A stretch of DNA of 7,148 bases from Falsiroseomonas sp035644895 (GCA_035644895.1 DASQNQ010000108.1:1-7148), one strand, 5' to 3'. Shown: positions 1 through 6,208, numbered from the stretch's first letter. The notes: generated from the letters alone by a model not told the origin. Translations and numbers: made by a program.

Positions 1-276
1 TTCATAACTCGACGGTGGAGCCTTCCGCGCCTGGATGCCGGGTACAGCGCTTCGACACGCCACGACGGACGAACTGGCACTAGGACTGCGCGGCGGCGCT
101 GGCATCAGGGCGCCTCGAACTCGCATGGGGGTGAAGGGGGCTGCGCCGGCGAACGGCATCGAGACTGGCGCGCCCTGCGATGGCGACGGATTCTTTCCGG
201 CCAGTTTTGGGGCCACCCAATGCCGGGACCGCCCTCGACAAAGCCATGTAGCTAATTGATCGGCTTGGGAGATCGA
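1..276. other. No supported gene; flank on the 3' side of tRNA-Gly
   Basis: I see no recognisable coding region here. The short open frames, a 74-codon one on the plus strand and a roughly 54-codon one on the minus strand, have no convincing ribosome binding site, and their translations look like low-complexity readings of GC-rich DNA. The stretch lies immediately beyond the 3' end of the tRNA, a place where integrative elements often insert. However, I found no second copy of the tRNA 3' end and no integrase, so this could equally be ordinary intergenic sequence or the decayed end of a gene lying to the left. Confidence 0.5.
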
Positions 277-351
277 TGGAGCGGGCGAAGGGATTCGAAC
301 CCTCGACCCCAACCTTGGCAAGGTTGTGCTCTACCCCTGAGCTACGCCCGC
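277..351 (-). tRNA. tRNA-Gly (anticodon GCC)
   Basis: Read on the minus strand, the sequence folds into a complete 75-base tRNA. The 7-bp acceptor stem is GCGGGCG paired with CGCCCGC, followed by discriminator U and a genome-encoded CCA (277-279). The D arm contains AGCTCAGGGGTAGAGC, the anticodon loop is CTTGCCAA with GCC at 319-317, and the T arm has the standard GGTTCGAATCC loop. GCC reads the GGC and GGU glycine codons; GGC is heavily used in this GC-rich genome. The gene is transcribed away from the neighbouring editing-protein gene. I see no T-rich terminator after the CCA. Confidence 0.97.
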
Positions 352-371
352 GCTCCGTCGTCGGGACGCGC

Positions 372-399
372 TACCTATCATGCTGGCACGGGATTGCAA
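372..399 (-). promoter_or_regulatory. Possible promoter of tRNA-Gly
   Basis: Reading the minus strand, TTGCAA (399-394) resembles a -35 box. It is followed after 16 bases by TAGGTA (377-372), a weak -10 candidate. The distance to the tRNA 5' end at 351 would allow a short leader, as expected for a tRNA gene. The -35 box matches TTGACA at 4 of 6 bases, but the -10 box matches TATAAT at only 2 of 6, so this is a placement guess supported mainly by position. Confidence 0.25.
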
Positions 400-428
400 G
401 CCCACCCTCAGCGGACTTCCATGCCGCC

Positions 429-938
429 ATGCCGGAGACACCCGAAGGTCTTCTCGCCCGCCTCGATGCGCTCGGGATCGCGGCGCACACAGTCACCCAC
501 CCGCCGGTCTTCACGGTGGAGGAGAGCCGCGCGCTCCGCCCGGCCTTGCCTGGCGGGCACTCGAAGAACCTGTTCCTCCGCCCGGCCAGGGGGGACGGGC
601 CCTTCCTGCTGGCAGTGCTGGAGGAGACCCGGCGCGTGCGCGTCAACGCCCTGGTACGCGCGCTCGGCGCGCCGCGGATGGAGTTCGCCTCGCCCACGGA
701 CCTGATGACGCAGCTCGGGGTGGAGCCGGGGTCCGTCACGCCTCTCGGCCTGGTCAACGCCGCGCCGGGCGCTGTCCGCCCGGTGCTCGACCGCGGCCTG
801 ATGGAGGGGCACGACCTGGTCCATTTCCATCCGCTCACCAACACCATGACCACCGCGATCCGCCCCGCGGACCTGCTGCGCTTCCTCCGCCACCTCGGCC
901 ACGCGCCGGAGGTCGCGGAGATGCCGGACGCCGGCTGA
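429..938 (+). CDS. Trans-acting prolyl-tRNA editing protein (YbaK/ProXp-ala, PrdX type)
   Basis: The 169-residue product is a free-standing editing domain of the YbaK/ProRS-INS superfamily. Members most like this one hydrolyse alanine wrongly attached to tRNA-Pro in the cytoplasm, protecting translation from Ala-for-Pro errors. Visible signatures are GGHSKNLFL at residues 42-50, with the family's conserved lysine at K46; VTPLGLVN at 103-110, a substrate-pocket segment; and HFHPLTNTMTT at 132-142, the conserved HPxTNT-like element. The length fits single-domain ProXp-ala/PrdX proteins. I chose the ATG at 429 because homology begins there; the upstream in-frame extension to 276 reads through the tRNA gene and cannot be coding. 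The Shine-Dalgarno match is poor. The gene lies divergent to tRNA-Gly and 60 bases before the chaperedoxin gene, and may or may not be cotranscribed with it. Specificity for Ala rather than another amino acid is inferred from resemblance. Confidence 0.9.
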   Translation: MPETPEGLLARLDALGIAAHTVTHPPVFTVEESRALRPALPGGHSKNLFLRPARGDGPFLLAVLEETRRVRVNALVRALGAPRMEFASPTDLMTQLGVEPGSVTPLGLVNAAPGAVRPVLDRGLMEGHDLVHFHPLTNTMTTAIRPADLLRFLRHLGHAPEVAEMPDAG

Positions 939-998
939 ACGCCTTGCCCCCGCCGCCTGCGGCGCGCATCTATGCGCCAACGCTGAGGGAAACCCGTC

Positions 999-1943
999 AT
1001 GGACGTCATCTTCGACCCGAACCGCCCGCCCGCCGGGGGTGCGCCCGCCGGCGCCGATCCGATCAAGGACGGCGACCAGAAGACCTTCATGCAGGACGTC
1101 ATCCAGGCCAGCCGCGAGGTGCCCGTCCTGGTGGACTTCTGGGCGACCTGGTGCGGCCCCTGCAAGACGCTGACGCCGATGCTCGAGAAGGTGGTGCGCG
1201 CCGCCGGCGGCCGGGTGCGGCTGGTCAAGATCGACATCGACAAGAACCGCGCGCTCGTCCAGCAGCTCGCCCAGATGGGCCTGCCGCTGCAGTCGGTGCC
1301 GACGGTGGTCGGCTTCGTGCAGGGCCAGATCGCCGACCTCTTCCAGGGCGCGCTGCCCGAGGGCGAGGTGAAGAAGTTCATCGAGAACCTGCTGAAGATG
1401 GGCGGCGGCCAGATGCCCGGCGCCGACCTGCTGGCCGAGGCCAAGGCGGCGGCCGAGGGCGGCGACCACCGCACGGCGCTCGAACTCTTCGCGGCGCTCG
1501 CCCAGGCCGAGCCGGAGAACCCGGAGGCCTTCGCCGGCCTCGCCCGCGCCCTCATGGCCCTCGGCGAGGAGGAGCAGGCGCTCTCGGTGCTCGACCAGGT
1601 GCCGGAGAAGGCGAAGGGTCACGCCGAGGTCGCCTCGGTCCGCGCGGCGCTGCAGCTCGCGGCCGAGGGACGCAAGGCACGGGAGCGGCTGGGCGAGTTC
1701 GAGCGGCGGCTGGCCGCCGACCCGGACGACCACCAGGCCCGCATCGACCTCGCCGTCGCGCTGAACGCGATGGAGGAGCGCGCCAAGGCCGTGGACGCGC
1801 TGATCGAGGCGATCCGCCGCGACCGCGCCTGGGGCGAGGAAGCGGCGCGGAAGCAACTGCTCAAGTTCTTCGAAGCCTGGGGGTTCGACGACCCTGCAAC
1901 CCTTGCGGGGCGGCGGAAGCTCTCCACTCTCCTGTTCCGTTAA
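999..1943 (+). CDS. cnoX: Chaperedoxin: thioredoxin domain plus TPR (CnoX/YbbN family)
   Basis: The 314-residue product has an N-terminal thioredoxin domain (about residues 25-135) followed by a TPR-type helical region (about 145-290). It lacks a signal peptide, so it should be cytoplasmic. The active site is WCGPC at 51-55 (C52, C55), and the thioredoxin cis-proline is P101 in SVPT. The C-terminal end (AWGFDDPATLAGRRKLSTLLF region) is typical of the CnoX/YbbN family. These proteins bind unfolding proteins as holdases and pass them to GroEL/DnaK. Members with an intact CXXC, as here, can also act as reductases, whereas E. coli YbbN has lost one cysteine. A GAGGGA ribosome binding site at 985-990 supports the ATG at 999. 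It appears to be first in a compact operon with the LON, Trm112-like and DUF971 genes. Many annotations would simply call it thioredoxin (trxA). Confidence 0.92.
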   Translation: MDVIFDPNRPPAGGAPAGADPIKDGDQKTFMQDVIQASREVPVLVDFWATWCGPCKTLTPMLEKVVRAAGGRVRLVKIDIDKNRALVQQLAQMGLPLQSVPTVVGFVQGQIADLFQGALPEGEVKKFIENLLKMGGGQMPGADLLAEAKAAAEGGDHRTALELFAALAQAEPENPEAFAGLARALMALGEEEQALSVLDQVPEKAKGHAEVASVRAALQLAAEGRKARERLGEFERRLAADPDDHQARIDLAVALNAMEERAKAVDALIEAIRRDRAWGEEAARKQLLKFFEAWGFDDPATLAGRRKLSTLLFR

Positions 1944-1945
1944 GC

Positions 1946-1963
1946 GGGGGCGGCATCGCCCCC
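1946..1963 (+). other. Perfect GC hairpin between cnoX and the LON-domain gene
   Basis: GGGGGCG (1946-1952), loop GCAT, then CGCCCCC (1957-1963) form a 7-bp stem made only of G-C pairs, starting 3 bases after the cnoX stop codon. No T-run follows; the next bases lead straight into the ribosome binding site and ATG of the next gene. It is therefore more likely a processing, stabilising or attenuating element within the message than a classical intrinsic terminator. The structure is seen in the sequence; the role is inferred. Confidence 0.6.
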
Positions 1964-1974
1964 ACCGGAGAGAG

Positions 1975-2634
1975 ATGTCCGCCTTCCATCCGGCCCTTCG
2001 GGACCTCCCGGCCGAGATCCCGGTCTTCCCGCTGCCGGGCGCCCTGCTGCTGCCGCAGGGCCGCCTGCCGCTCAACATCTTCGAGCCGCGCTACCTGGCG
2101 ATGGTCGAGGATTCGCTTGCGGCCGGGCGGATGTTCGGGATGATGCAGCCCGACCCCTCCCTGCCGCGGGCCGACTACGGACCGGGCATCTACCGCGTCG
2201 GGTGCCTCGGCCGCATCTCCTCCTTCTCCGAGGCGGAGGATGGGCGGCTGCTCATTTCCCTGACTGGCGTCGTTCGCTTCCGGGTGACGGAGGAGGTTGC
2301 GCCGCGCCGTGGCTACCGGCGCGTGCGGGCGGACTACGCCCCCTTCGCGGGCGACCTGGTGCTGGACGGCCCGGCGCCGCAGCTCGACCGGGAGGGGCTG
2401 CTGGACGCGCTGCGGCCCTACTTCCGGGCCCGGGGCATCGAGGCGAACTGGCAGGCGATCGAGGCCACGCCCGACGCGATGCTGGTCACCACGCTCTGCA
2501 TGGTCTGCCCCTTCGACACGCGGGAGAAACAGGCGCTATTGGAGGCGGAGACCATCCCCGCACGCGCCGCCATGCTGGTGGCGCTCATGCAGATGGACAC
2601 GCATGGCGGCCCGGCAGAGGGGCTGCCGAGCTAG
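1975..2634 (+). CDS. Stand-alone LON substrate-binding domain protein
   Basis: The 219-residue product matches the N-terminal substrate-recognition domain of Lon protease (peptidase S16 LON N-terminal domain) but has neither the AAA+ ATPase nor the Ser-Lys protease domain, so it cannot itself degrade proteins. Visible marks are the proline-rich entry strand FPLPGALLLPQGRLPL (about 18-33), the signature IFEPRY at 35-40, and the late motif CPFDTREKQALLEA, typical of these short bacterial proteins. No signal peptide is seen. I chose the ATG at 1975, preceded closely by GGAGAGAG, because homology starts within the next 15 residues; the longer in-frame start at 1903 would overlap the end of cnoX. 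The substrate or partner is unknown. Its place directly after a chaperedoxin suggests, but does not prove, a role in recognising misfolded or peptide ligands. Confidence 0.9.
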   Translation: MSAFHPALRDLPAEIPVFPLPGALLLPQGRLPLNIFEPRYLAMVEDSLAAGRMFGMMQPDPSLPRADYGPGIYRVGCLGRISSFSEAEDGRLLISLTGVVRFRVTEEVAPRRGYRRVRADYAPFAGDLVLDGPAPQLDREGLLDALRPYFRARGIEANWQAIEATPDAMLVTTLCMVCPFDTREKQALLEAETIPARAAMLVALMQMDTHGGPAEGLPS

Positions 2635-2642
2635 GAGGAGGG
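2633..2642 (+). promoter_or_regulatory. Strong ribosome binding site for the Trm112-like gene
   Basis: AGGAGGAGG begins inside the stop codon (TAG, 2632-2634) of the LON-domain gene and sits 6-9 bases before the ATG at 2648. It is the best Shine-Dalgarno match in the window. It fixes the start of the small downstream gene and couples it to its neighbour. Confidence 0.8.
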
Positions 2643-2647
2643 CCGCG

Positions 2648-2848
2648 ATGAGCGGAGCCGAGACGAACGCCGCGAACGCCGTGGACCCGCGGCTGCTCGA
2701 GATCCTGGTCTGTCCCGTGACGAAGGGCCCGCTGCGCTACGACAGGGAGAGGGGCGAGCTGGTGAGCGAGGGGGCGGGCCTCGCCTATCCCGTCCGGGAC
2801 GGCATCCCGATCATGCTTCCGGACGAGGCGCGCCGCCTCTCGCCCTGA
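2648..2848 (+). CDS. Trm112/UPF0434 (YcaR-like) small protein
   Basis: This is a 66-residue protein of the Trm112-like family. Recognisable segments are LLEILVCPVTKGPL (residues 16-29) and AYPVRDGIPIMLPDEAR (46-62), which match the two halves of the small zinc-ribbon-like fold. In eukaryotes and archaea Trm112 activates several RNA and protein methyltransferases; the bacterial role is less defined. The expected CPxC knuckle is CPVT here and the protein has a single cysteine (C22), so a zinc site of the classical kind is unlikely. The start is fixed by the strong ribosome binding site just upstream. Its stop codon TGA overlaps the next gene's ATG, indicating translational coupling. Confidence 0.9.
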   Translation: MSGAETNAANAVDPRLLEILVCPVTKGPLRYDRERGELVSEGAGLAYPVRDGIPIMLPDEARRLSP

Positions 2849-3213
2849 TGCCCACGCCGACGGAGATCCGCCTGCGCCGCGCGGAGCATGTGCTGGAGGT
2901 CGCCTTCGACGACGGGCGCGCCTTCACCCTGCCTGCCGAGTACCTGCGCGTCGAGAGCCCCTCGGCCGAGGTGCAGGGCCACGGCCCGGGCCAGAAGGTG
3001 ATCGTGGCCGGGCGCAGGCATGTGGGCATCCTGCGCGTGGAGCCGGTCGGCCACTACGCCGTGCGCATCGTCTTCGACGACCTGCACGACAGCGGCATCT
3101 TCTCCTGGGACTACCTCTACCGGCTCGGCGTTGAGCAGGCCGAGCGCTGGGCGGAGTACGAACAGGCGCTGGCCGCGAAGGGGCTGAGCCGCGACCCGCC
3201 GCGGCGGCGTTAG
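2848..3213 (+). CDS. DUF971 (gamma-butyrobetaine hydroxylase-like N-terminal domain) protein
   Basis: The 121-residue protein consists almost entirely of a DUF971 domain. Signature segments are HVGI at 58-61, EPVGHYAVRI at 65-74, and FDDLHDSGIFSWDYL at 76-90. The same domain occurs at the N terminus of gamma-butyrobetaine hydroxylase and in some Mrp/HCF101-type iron-sulfur carrier proteins. A stand-alone copy therefore has no assigned reaction, and an iron-sulfur link would be speculation. The protein has no cysteine, no signal peptide and no membrane segment. The ATG at 2848 overlaps the preceding stop by one base (TGATG), so translation is probably coupled. It is the last gene of the compact operon; a strong hairpin follows 3 bases after its stop. 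Confidence 0.9.
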   Translation: MPTPTEIRLRRAEHVLEVAFDDGRAFTLPAEYLRVESPSAEVQGHGPGQKVIVAGRRHVGILRVEPVGHYAVRIVFDDLHDSGIFSWDYLYRLGVEQAERWAEYEQALAAKGLSRDPPRRR

Positions 3214-3216
3214 GGC

Positions 3217-3247
3217 CGGACCCCGCGTGCCGGCCGGCGCGGGTCCG
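3217..3247 (+). terminator. Candidate terminator hairpin after the DUF971 gene
   Basis: CGGACCC (3217-3223) pairs with GGGTCCG (3241-3247). With one bulged C, GCG (3225-3227) continues the stem with CGC (3238-3240). The loop contains the palindrome CCGGCCGG. This is a stable structure right after the last operon gene. It has no T-tract, so termination here may be imperfect, Rho-assisted, or the hairpin may only protect the 3' end of the message. Confidence 0.5.
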
Positions 3248-3248
3248 T

Positions 3249-3285
3249 GACACACGCGAAACACCCGGCGACACGGCGCCGACAC
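3249..3285 (+). repeat. Four phased ACAC boxes upstream of the lipoprotein gene
   Basis: The pentamer GACAC (AACAC in the second copy) begins at 3249, 3260, 3270 and 3281, with steps of 11, 10 and 11 bases, close to one DNA turn. Each copy is followed by a CG-rich run, so the block reads as a degenerate 10-11-base tandem repeat. It ends 11 bases before the ATG at 3297. This may be a regulator's array of half-sites on one DNA face or a chance feature of GC-rich DNA. Confidence 0.4.
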
Positions 3286-3296
3286 GCGGCGGCGCT

Positions 3297-3809
3297 ATGC
3301 AGCCCGGCATGCGCCTGCCCGCCCTGCACCCCATCCCTCGCGCCGCGGCCCTCGCCCTCGCGGCCCTCGTCGGCTGCGCCGGGCCACCCGAGCCACCTGC
3401 GGCGGCCGAGATGCCCCCGCCGGTCGCCGCGCCCACCCAGGTCGCCGCGGCGCCCGTCGCCGGCCCGCCGCGTGCCTGCCGCGCGATCGAGGCGGAGTTG
3501 GGCGACAGCTCGGAGATCAGCGGCGCGGCGGCCGGCATCGCGCGCGGGGCGCAGGCGCAGATGGCGGTCTCCGTCGGCACCTCCGTCGCCTCCACGGCGC
3601 TCGGCTTCGTGCCGGTACCCGGGGTGGCGGTGGTGGGCGGCCTCGTCATGCAGGGCGTGCAGACCGCGCAGCAGGCGGCGATGGAGGCGCAGATGGCCTC
3701 CATGTACGGCTCCGTCGCACGGCTGATGGAGCGGCAGGAGCGGCTGATGGCGGAGTACCGCGCCGCCGGCTGCACCGGCCCCGACGCGGCCGACCTGGAC
3801 GAAGGCTAG
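3297..3809 (+). CDS. Putative small lipoprotein of unknown function
   Basis: I do not recognise a family for this 170-residue product. It begins with a signal sequence: basic residues, a hydrophobic stretch AAALALAALV (about 16-25), and the lipobox LVGC ending in C27. Export and lipid anchoring in the envelope are therefore likely. Next comes a Pro/Ala-rich linker (28-60), then C61, a Gly/Ala/Val-rich hydrophobic segment (about 88-121, including VPVPGVAVVGGLVMQG) that could be a glycine-zipper-like helix or a membrane-associated hairpin, and a Gln/Met/Glu/Arg-rich helix (about 122-155) with coiled-coil character. C159 could pair with C61. There is no clear ribosome binding site; the ATG at 3309 (M5) is an alternative start. 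It converges on moaB, with the two stop codons overlapping. Codon use matches its neighbours. Confidence 0.75.
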   Translation: MQPGMRLPALHPIPRAAALALAALVGCAGPPEPPAAAEMPPPVAAPTQVAAAPVAGPPRACRAIEAELGDSSEISGAAAGIARGAQAQMAVSVGTSVASTALGFVPVPGVAVVGGLVMQGVQTAQQAAMEAQMASMYGSVARLMERQERLMAEYRAAGCTGPDAADLDEG

Positions 3810-4345
3810 GCGGCGCGCAGATGCTCCTGCAGCCGCGGCATCAGCTCGACCAGGTTGCAGGGCCGGTGCCGGCTGTCGAGCTGGAAGATCAGGATGTCGT
3901 CCCAGGCGTCCTTGCAGGCGCCCGTGCTGCCGGGAAGCGCGAACAGGTAGGTCCCGCCCGCGACGCCGCCGATGGCACGCGACTGGATGGTGGAGGTGCC
4001 GATCTTCCGGTAGCTCAGCATCCGGAACAGCTCGCCGAAGCCCGTGATCTCCTTCTCCAGCACGCGGGCGAAGGCCTCTGGCGTCACGTCGCGGCCGGTG
4101 ATGCCGGTGCCGCCCGTGGTGATCACGCAATCGAGGGTGGGATCGGCGATCCAGCGGCGCAGCACGGCCTCGATCGCGTCGGCCTCGTCGCGCACGATCT
4201 CGCGCGCCGCGCAGCGGTGGCCCGCGCCCTCGATGCGCGCCACCAGCGTCTCACCGCTGCGGTCGGAGGCGAGGTCGCGGGTGTCGGAGACGGTCAGCAC
4301 CGCGATGTTCACCGGCAGGAAGGTCCGGCTCTCGTCGATCGGCAT
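3806..4345 (-). CDS. moaB: MoaB, molybdenum cofactor biosynthesis protein B
   Basis: The 179-residue protein belongs to the MoaB/MogA family, which binds molybdopterin and in the MogA branch adenylylates it before molybdenum insertion; it should be cytoplasmic. Visible motifs are AVLTVSDTR at 15-23, the phosphate/pterin-binding loop TTGGTGITGRD at 76-86, and the late loop LPGSTGACKDAWDD at 137-150 followed by QLDSRHRPCN, which favours MoaB over MogA or MoeA domains. The length is normal. The start at 4345 is supported by AAGGAGAC just upstream. The gene follows the lytic transglycosylase by only 24 bases, so it is probably cotranscribed with it although the functions seem unrelated. Its TAG stop lies within the CTAG shared with the converging lipoprotein gene. 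Whether it adenylylates molybdopterin or only binds it cannot be told here. Confidence 0.96.
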   Translation of the reverse strand: MPIDESRTFLPVNIAVLTVSDTRDLASDRSGETLVARIEGAGHRCAAREIVRDEADAIEAVLRRWIADPTLDCVITTGGTGITGRDVTPEAFARVLEKEITGFGELFRMLSYRKIGTSTIQSRAIGGVAGGTYLFALPGSTGACKDAWDDILIFQLDSRHRPCNLVELMPRLQEHLRAA

Positions 4346-4351
4346 GGTCCG

Positions 4352-4358
4352 TCTCCTT
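4352..4358 (-). promoter_or_regulatory. Ribosome binding site of moaB
   Basis: On the minus strand AAGGAGA precedes the moaB ATG (4345-4343) by about 6-7 bases, in the 24-base gap after the transglycosylase stop. It supports the chosen moaB start. Confidence 0.75.
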
Positions 4359-4369
4359 CTCCCGGCGGC

Positions 4370-6208
4370 CTACCTCTCGGCCATTTGCCGGCGCGGGCCC
4401 GCGTCGCGCGCCTCCGCCCCGGCCTGGAAGCGGGGGAAGCGGCCCGCGGCCAGGGCGTCCAGGCTCGGCGCGGGCAGGTTCAGCCGCCCGGCATAGATCC
4501 AGGAATAGGCGAGCACGCGCTGGACGAAAAGCCGCGTCTCCACCACCGGGATCCCCTCGATGAACAGGAAGGGGTCATCCCGGTGGCGCACCGCGGCCTG
4601 CCAGCGCGACATGTTGCCCGGCCCGTTGTTGTAGGCCGCCAGCACGCGCAGCAGGTCGCCCCCCACGGCCTCGTGCCGCGCCAGGTACTCCAGGTAGCGC
4701 TGCCCGACCTCGACCGAGAAGGCCGTGTCGTGCAGCCGCCCGACGCCGCCCGACCGCGCCAGCCCCGGGTCCCCCATGACGTAGGAGGCGGTGGCCGGCA
4801 TGATCTGCATCAGACCCCGCGCCCCGGCCGAGGAGACGGCACGCGGGTCGAAGTTCGATTCCTGCCGCGCCAGCCCGTAGATGAGAGAGGCGTCCACGCG
4901 GAAGCCGCCGCGTGGCTCCAGCCGGGGCAGGGGGAAGCGGGCGAAGTCCCGCGGCCGGCCATCCGCACCCTGGGACAGCGTCGCGACCTGCGCCGCCAGG
5001 TCCGTCATCCCGGCCTGGGACGCCACCAGCAGCATGGCCCGCGCAGCACCCGGGTTGCCCTGGATGCGGGGCCAAAGGGCGCGCAGCTCGGCCTCCGCCC
5101 GCTCGGTCTGCCCGACCTGTATCAGGGCGAGCGCCCGCCAGCCGGAGGCGGTCTCCGCCAGCACGGCCGCGTCCTCGTCGCCGGGCACCTCCCGCGTCCA
5201 GGCGATGCCGAGCGGCAGGCCCAGCGCCCGGCGGGCGATCAGCCCGTAGAAGGTCCGCGGCTCCTGCGCCGCCTGGGTCATCCAGGGGATGTAGAGCTGC
5301 GGCCGGCGCGCCCGGACCGCGGCGCGCGCCGTCCAGAAGGCAGCGGCCGAGCGCATGGCGGGCGAGGCGATGTCGGCCCGCGCCGCGCGCTCGAACCAGC
5401 TGAGCGCCTGCTCCGGCTGGTCCATGGACCAGGCGGCGAGGCCCGCTATGTAGGCGGGGAAGCCCACATTCGGCGCCGCCTGCGCGGTGGAGGAGGCGAG
5501 GCGGAAGGCGGCCTCGTCCTGGCCCTGCTGGAACAGGATCTGCGCGACGTCGGCCCGCAGCAGCGTGGCGTAGGTGGCGCCGAGGCGCGGGTTGATGAGG
5601 CGCAGCGCGCCGGCGACGTCGCCGTCCCGTGCCCGTTCCCGCACCGCGCGGTCGAGCTGCGGGTTCCGGTTGACGAGGCGGGCGGCGCTGTCGCGCTCCT
5701 CCGGGATCTCGTCGTTGTCCTCGGACAGGCTCTCCTGCCGGGGCGGTGGCGAGAGGCCGGCGAAGCCCGGGGCGCGGCGCTGCAGCGCCTCCCAGATCGC
5801 GGATGCGTCCGGGTGGTCGGCATGCTCGGCCAGCCAGGCGGCCAGCGCCTCCGGCCCGGGCTCGGCGCCGCGGCGCAGCCAGGCGGCGGCCTGCACATGG
5901 CCGACCAGCCGGCGGTCCTCCAGGCGCTCGACCTCACGCAGGGCGGTCGCGGCGTCACCGCGGGCCAGGAGATCGAAGATACGCCTCAGCCTTGCCGCTT
6001 CCGACGGCGCGAGAGGTTGCGGTAACCCGGCGACCCCCGCCTGCAGGGCAGGACGAGGGACGCTCATGGCGGTCTGGTCGGCCCGTTGCCCGAACGCAGG
6101 AACCTGAGCCCCCGCGATCATCGTCACCCCCACCAGCATGCCCAGCGCCACGCGGCGCGGGGTGGATGCCGGCTTCCGGTGCCGGGCCATGGGGCAGATC
6201 GCTCGCAT
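4370..6208 (-). CDS. Periplasmic lytic transglycosylase (Slt70-like)
   Basis: The 612-residue product cleaves the MurNAc-GlcNAc bond of peptidoglycan, forming 1,6-anhydro ends, and acts in the periplasm. A signal peptide is clear (basic start, hydrophobic core VALGMLVGVTMIAGA, cleavage near AFG-Q). Residues about 60-420 are an Ala/Leu-rich, TPR-like helical superstructure resembling the U-domain ring of Slt70. The catalytic SLT domain starts near 438: GLARQESNF carries the catalytic glutamate E450, then GARGLMQIMPATA (462-474) and AAYNNGP (524-530), where Asn replaces the commoner Ala of AYNAGP. Its length is close to Slt70 proteins. The first ATG is at 6208; the ATG at 6190 (M7) is equally possible and gives a cleaner signal peptide. 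Neither start has a strong ribosome binding site. The upstream 91-base gap is AT-richer than its surroundings and could hold a separate promoter, though I cannot name one. Confidence 0.94.
   Translation of the reverse strand: MRAICPMARHRKPASTPRRVALGMLVGVTMIAGAQVPAFGQRADQTAMSVPRPALQAGVAGLPQPLAPSEAARLRRIFDLLARGDAATALREVERLEDRRLVGHVQAAAWLRRGAEPGPEALAAWLAEHADHPDASAIWEALQRRAPGFAGLSPPPRQESLSEDNDEIPEERDSAARLVNRNPQLDRAVRERARDGDVAGALRLINPRLGATYATLLRADVAQILFQQGQDEAAFRLASSTAQAAPNVGFPAYIAGLAAWSMDQPEQALSWFERAARADIASPAMRSAAAFWTARAAVRARRPQLYIPWMTQAAQEPRTFYGLIARRALGLPLGIAWTREVPGDEDAAVLAETASGWRALALIQVGQTERAEAELRALWPRIQGNPGAARAMLLVASQAGMTDLAAQVATLSQGADGRPRDFARFPLPRLEPRGGFRVDASLIYGLARQESNFDPRAVSSAGARGLMQIMPATASYVMGDPGLARSGGVGRLHDTAFSVEVGQRYLEYLARHEAVGGDLLRVLAAYNNGPGNMSRWQAAVRHRDDPFLFIEGIPVVETRLFVQRVLAYSWIYAGRLNLPAPSLDALAAGRFPRFQAGAEARDAGPRRQMAER

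Noticed and set aside
35..259. A 74-codon plus-strand frame near the left edge
   Set aside because: There is no ribosome binding site and no recognisable domain, and the composition resembles random GC-rich sequence.
276..428. N-terminal extension of the prolyl-tRNA editing protein
   Set aside because: The frame is open but runs antisense through tRNA-Gly; homology starts at the ATG at 429.
961..978. Hairpin GCGCA-TCTA-TGCGC upstream of cnoX
   Set aside because: A 5-bp stem is common in GC-rich intergenic DNA, and nothing else marks it as functional.
380..2143. Long overlapping open frames on both strands (380-2143 plus; 2078-408 minus) across the editing protein and chaperedoxin genes
   Set aside because: They cross the boundaries of two well-supported genes, are low-complexity and Arg/Pro/Gly-rich, and have no recognisable motif.
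3821..6025. A 734-codon open frame on the plus strand, antisense to moaB and the lytic transglycosylase
   Set aside because: It is a shadow frame of GC-rich coding DNA: the composition is Arg/Gly/Pro/Ala-rich with no domain. The minus-strand frames carry clear catalytic motifs (TTGGTG, E450 of the SLT domain).
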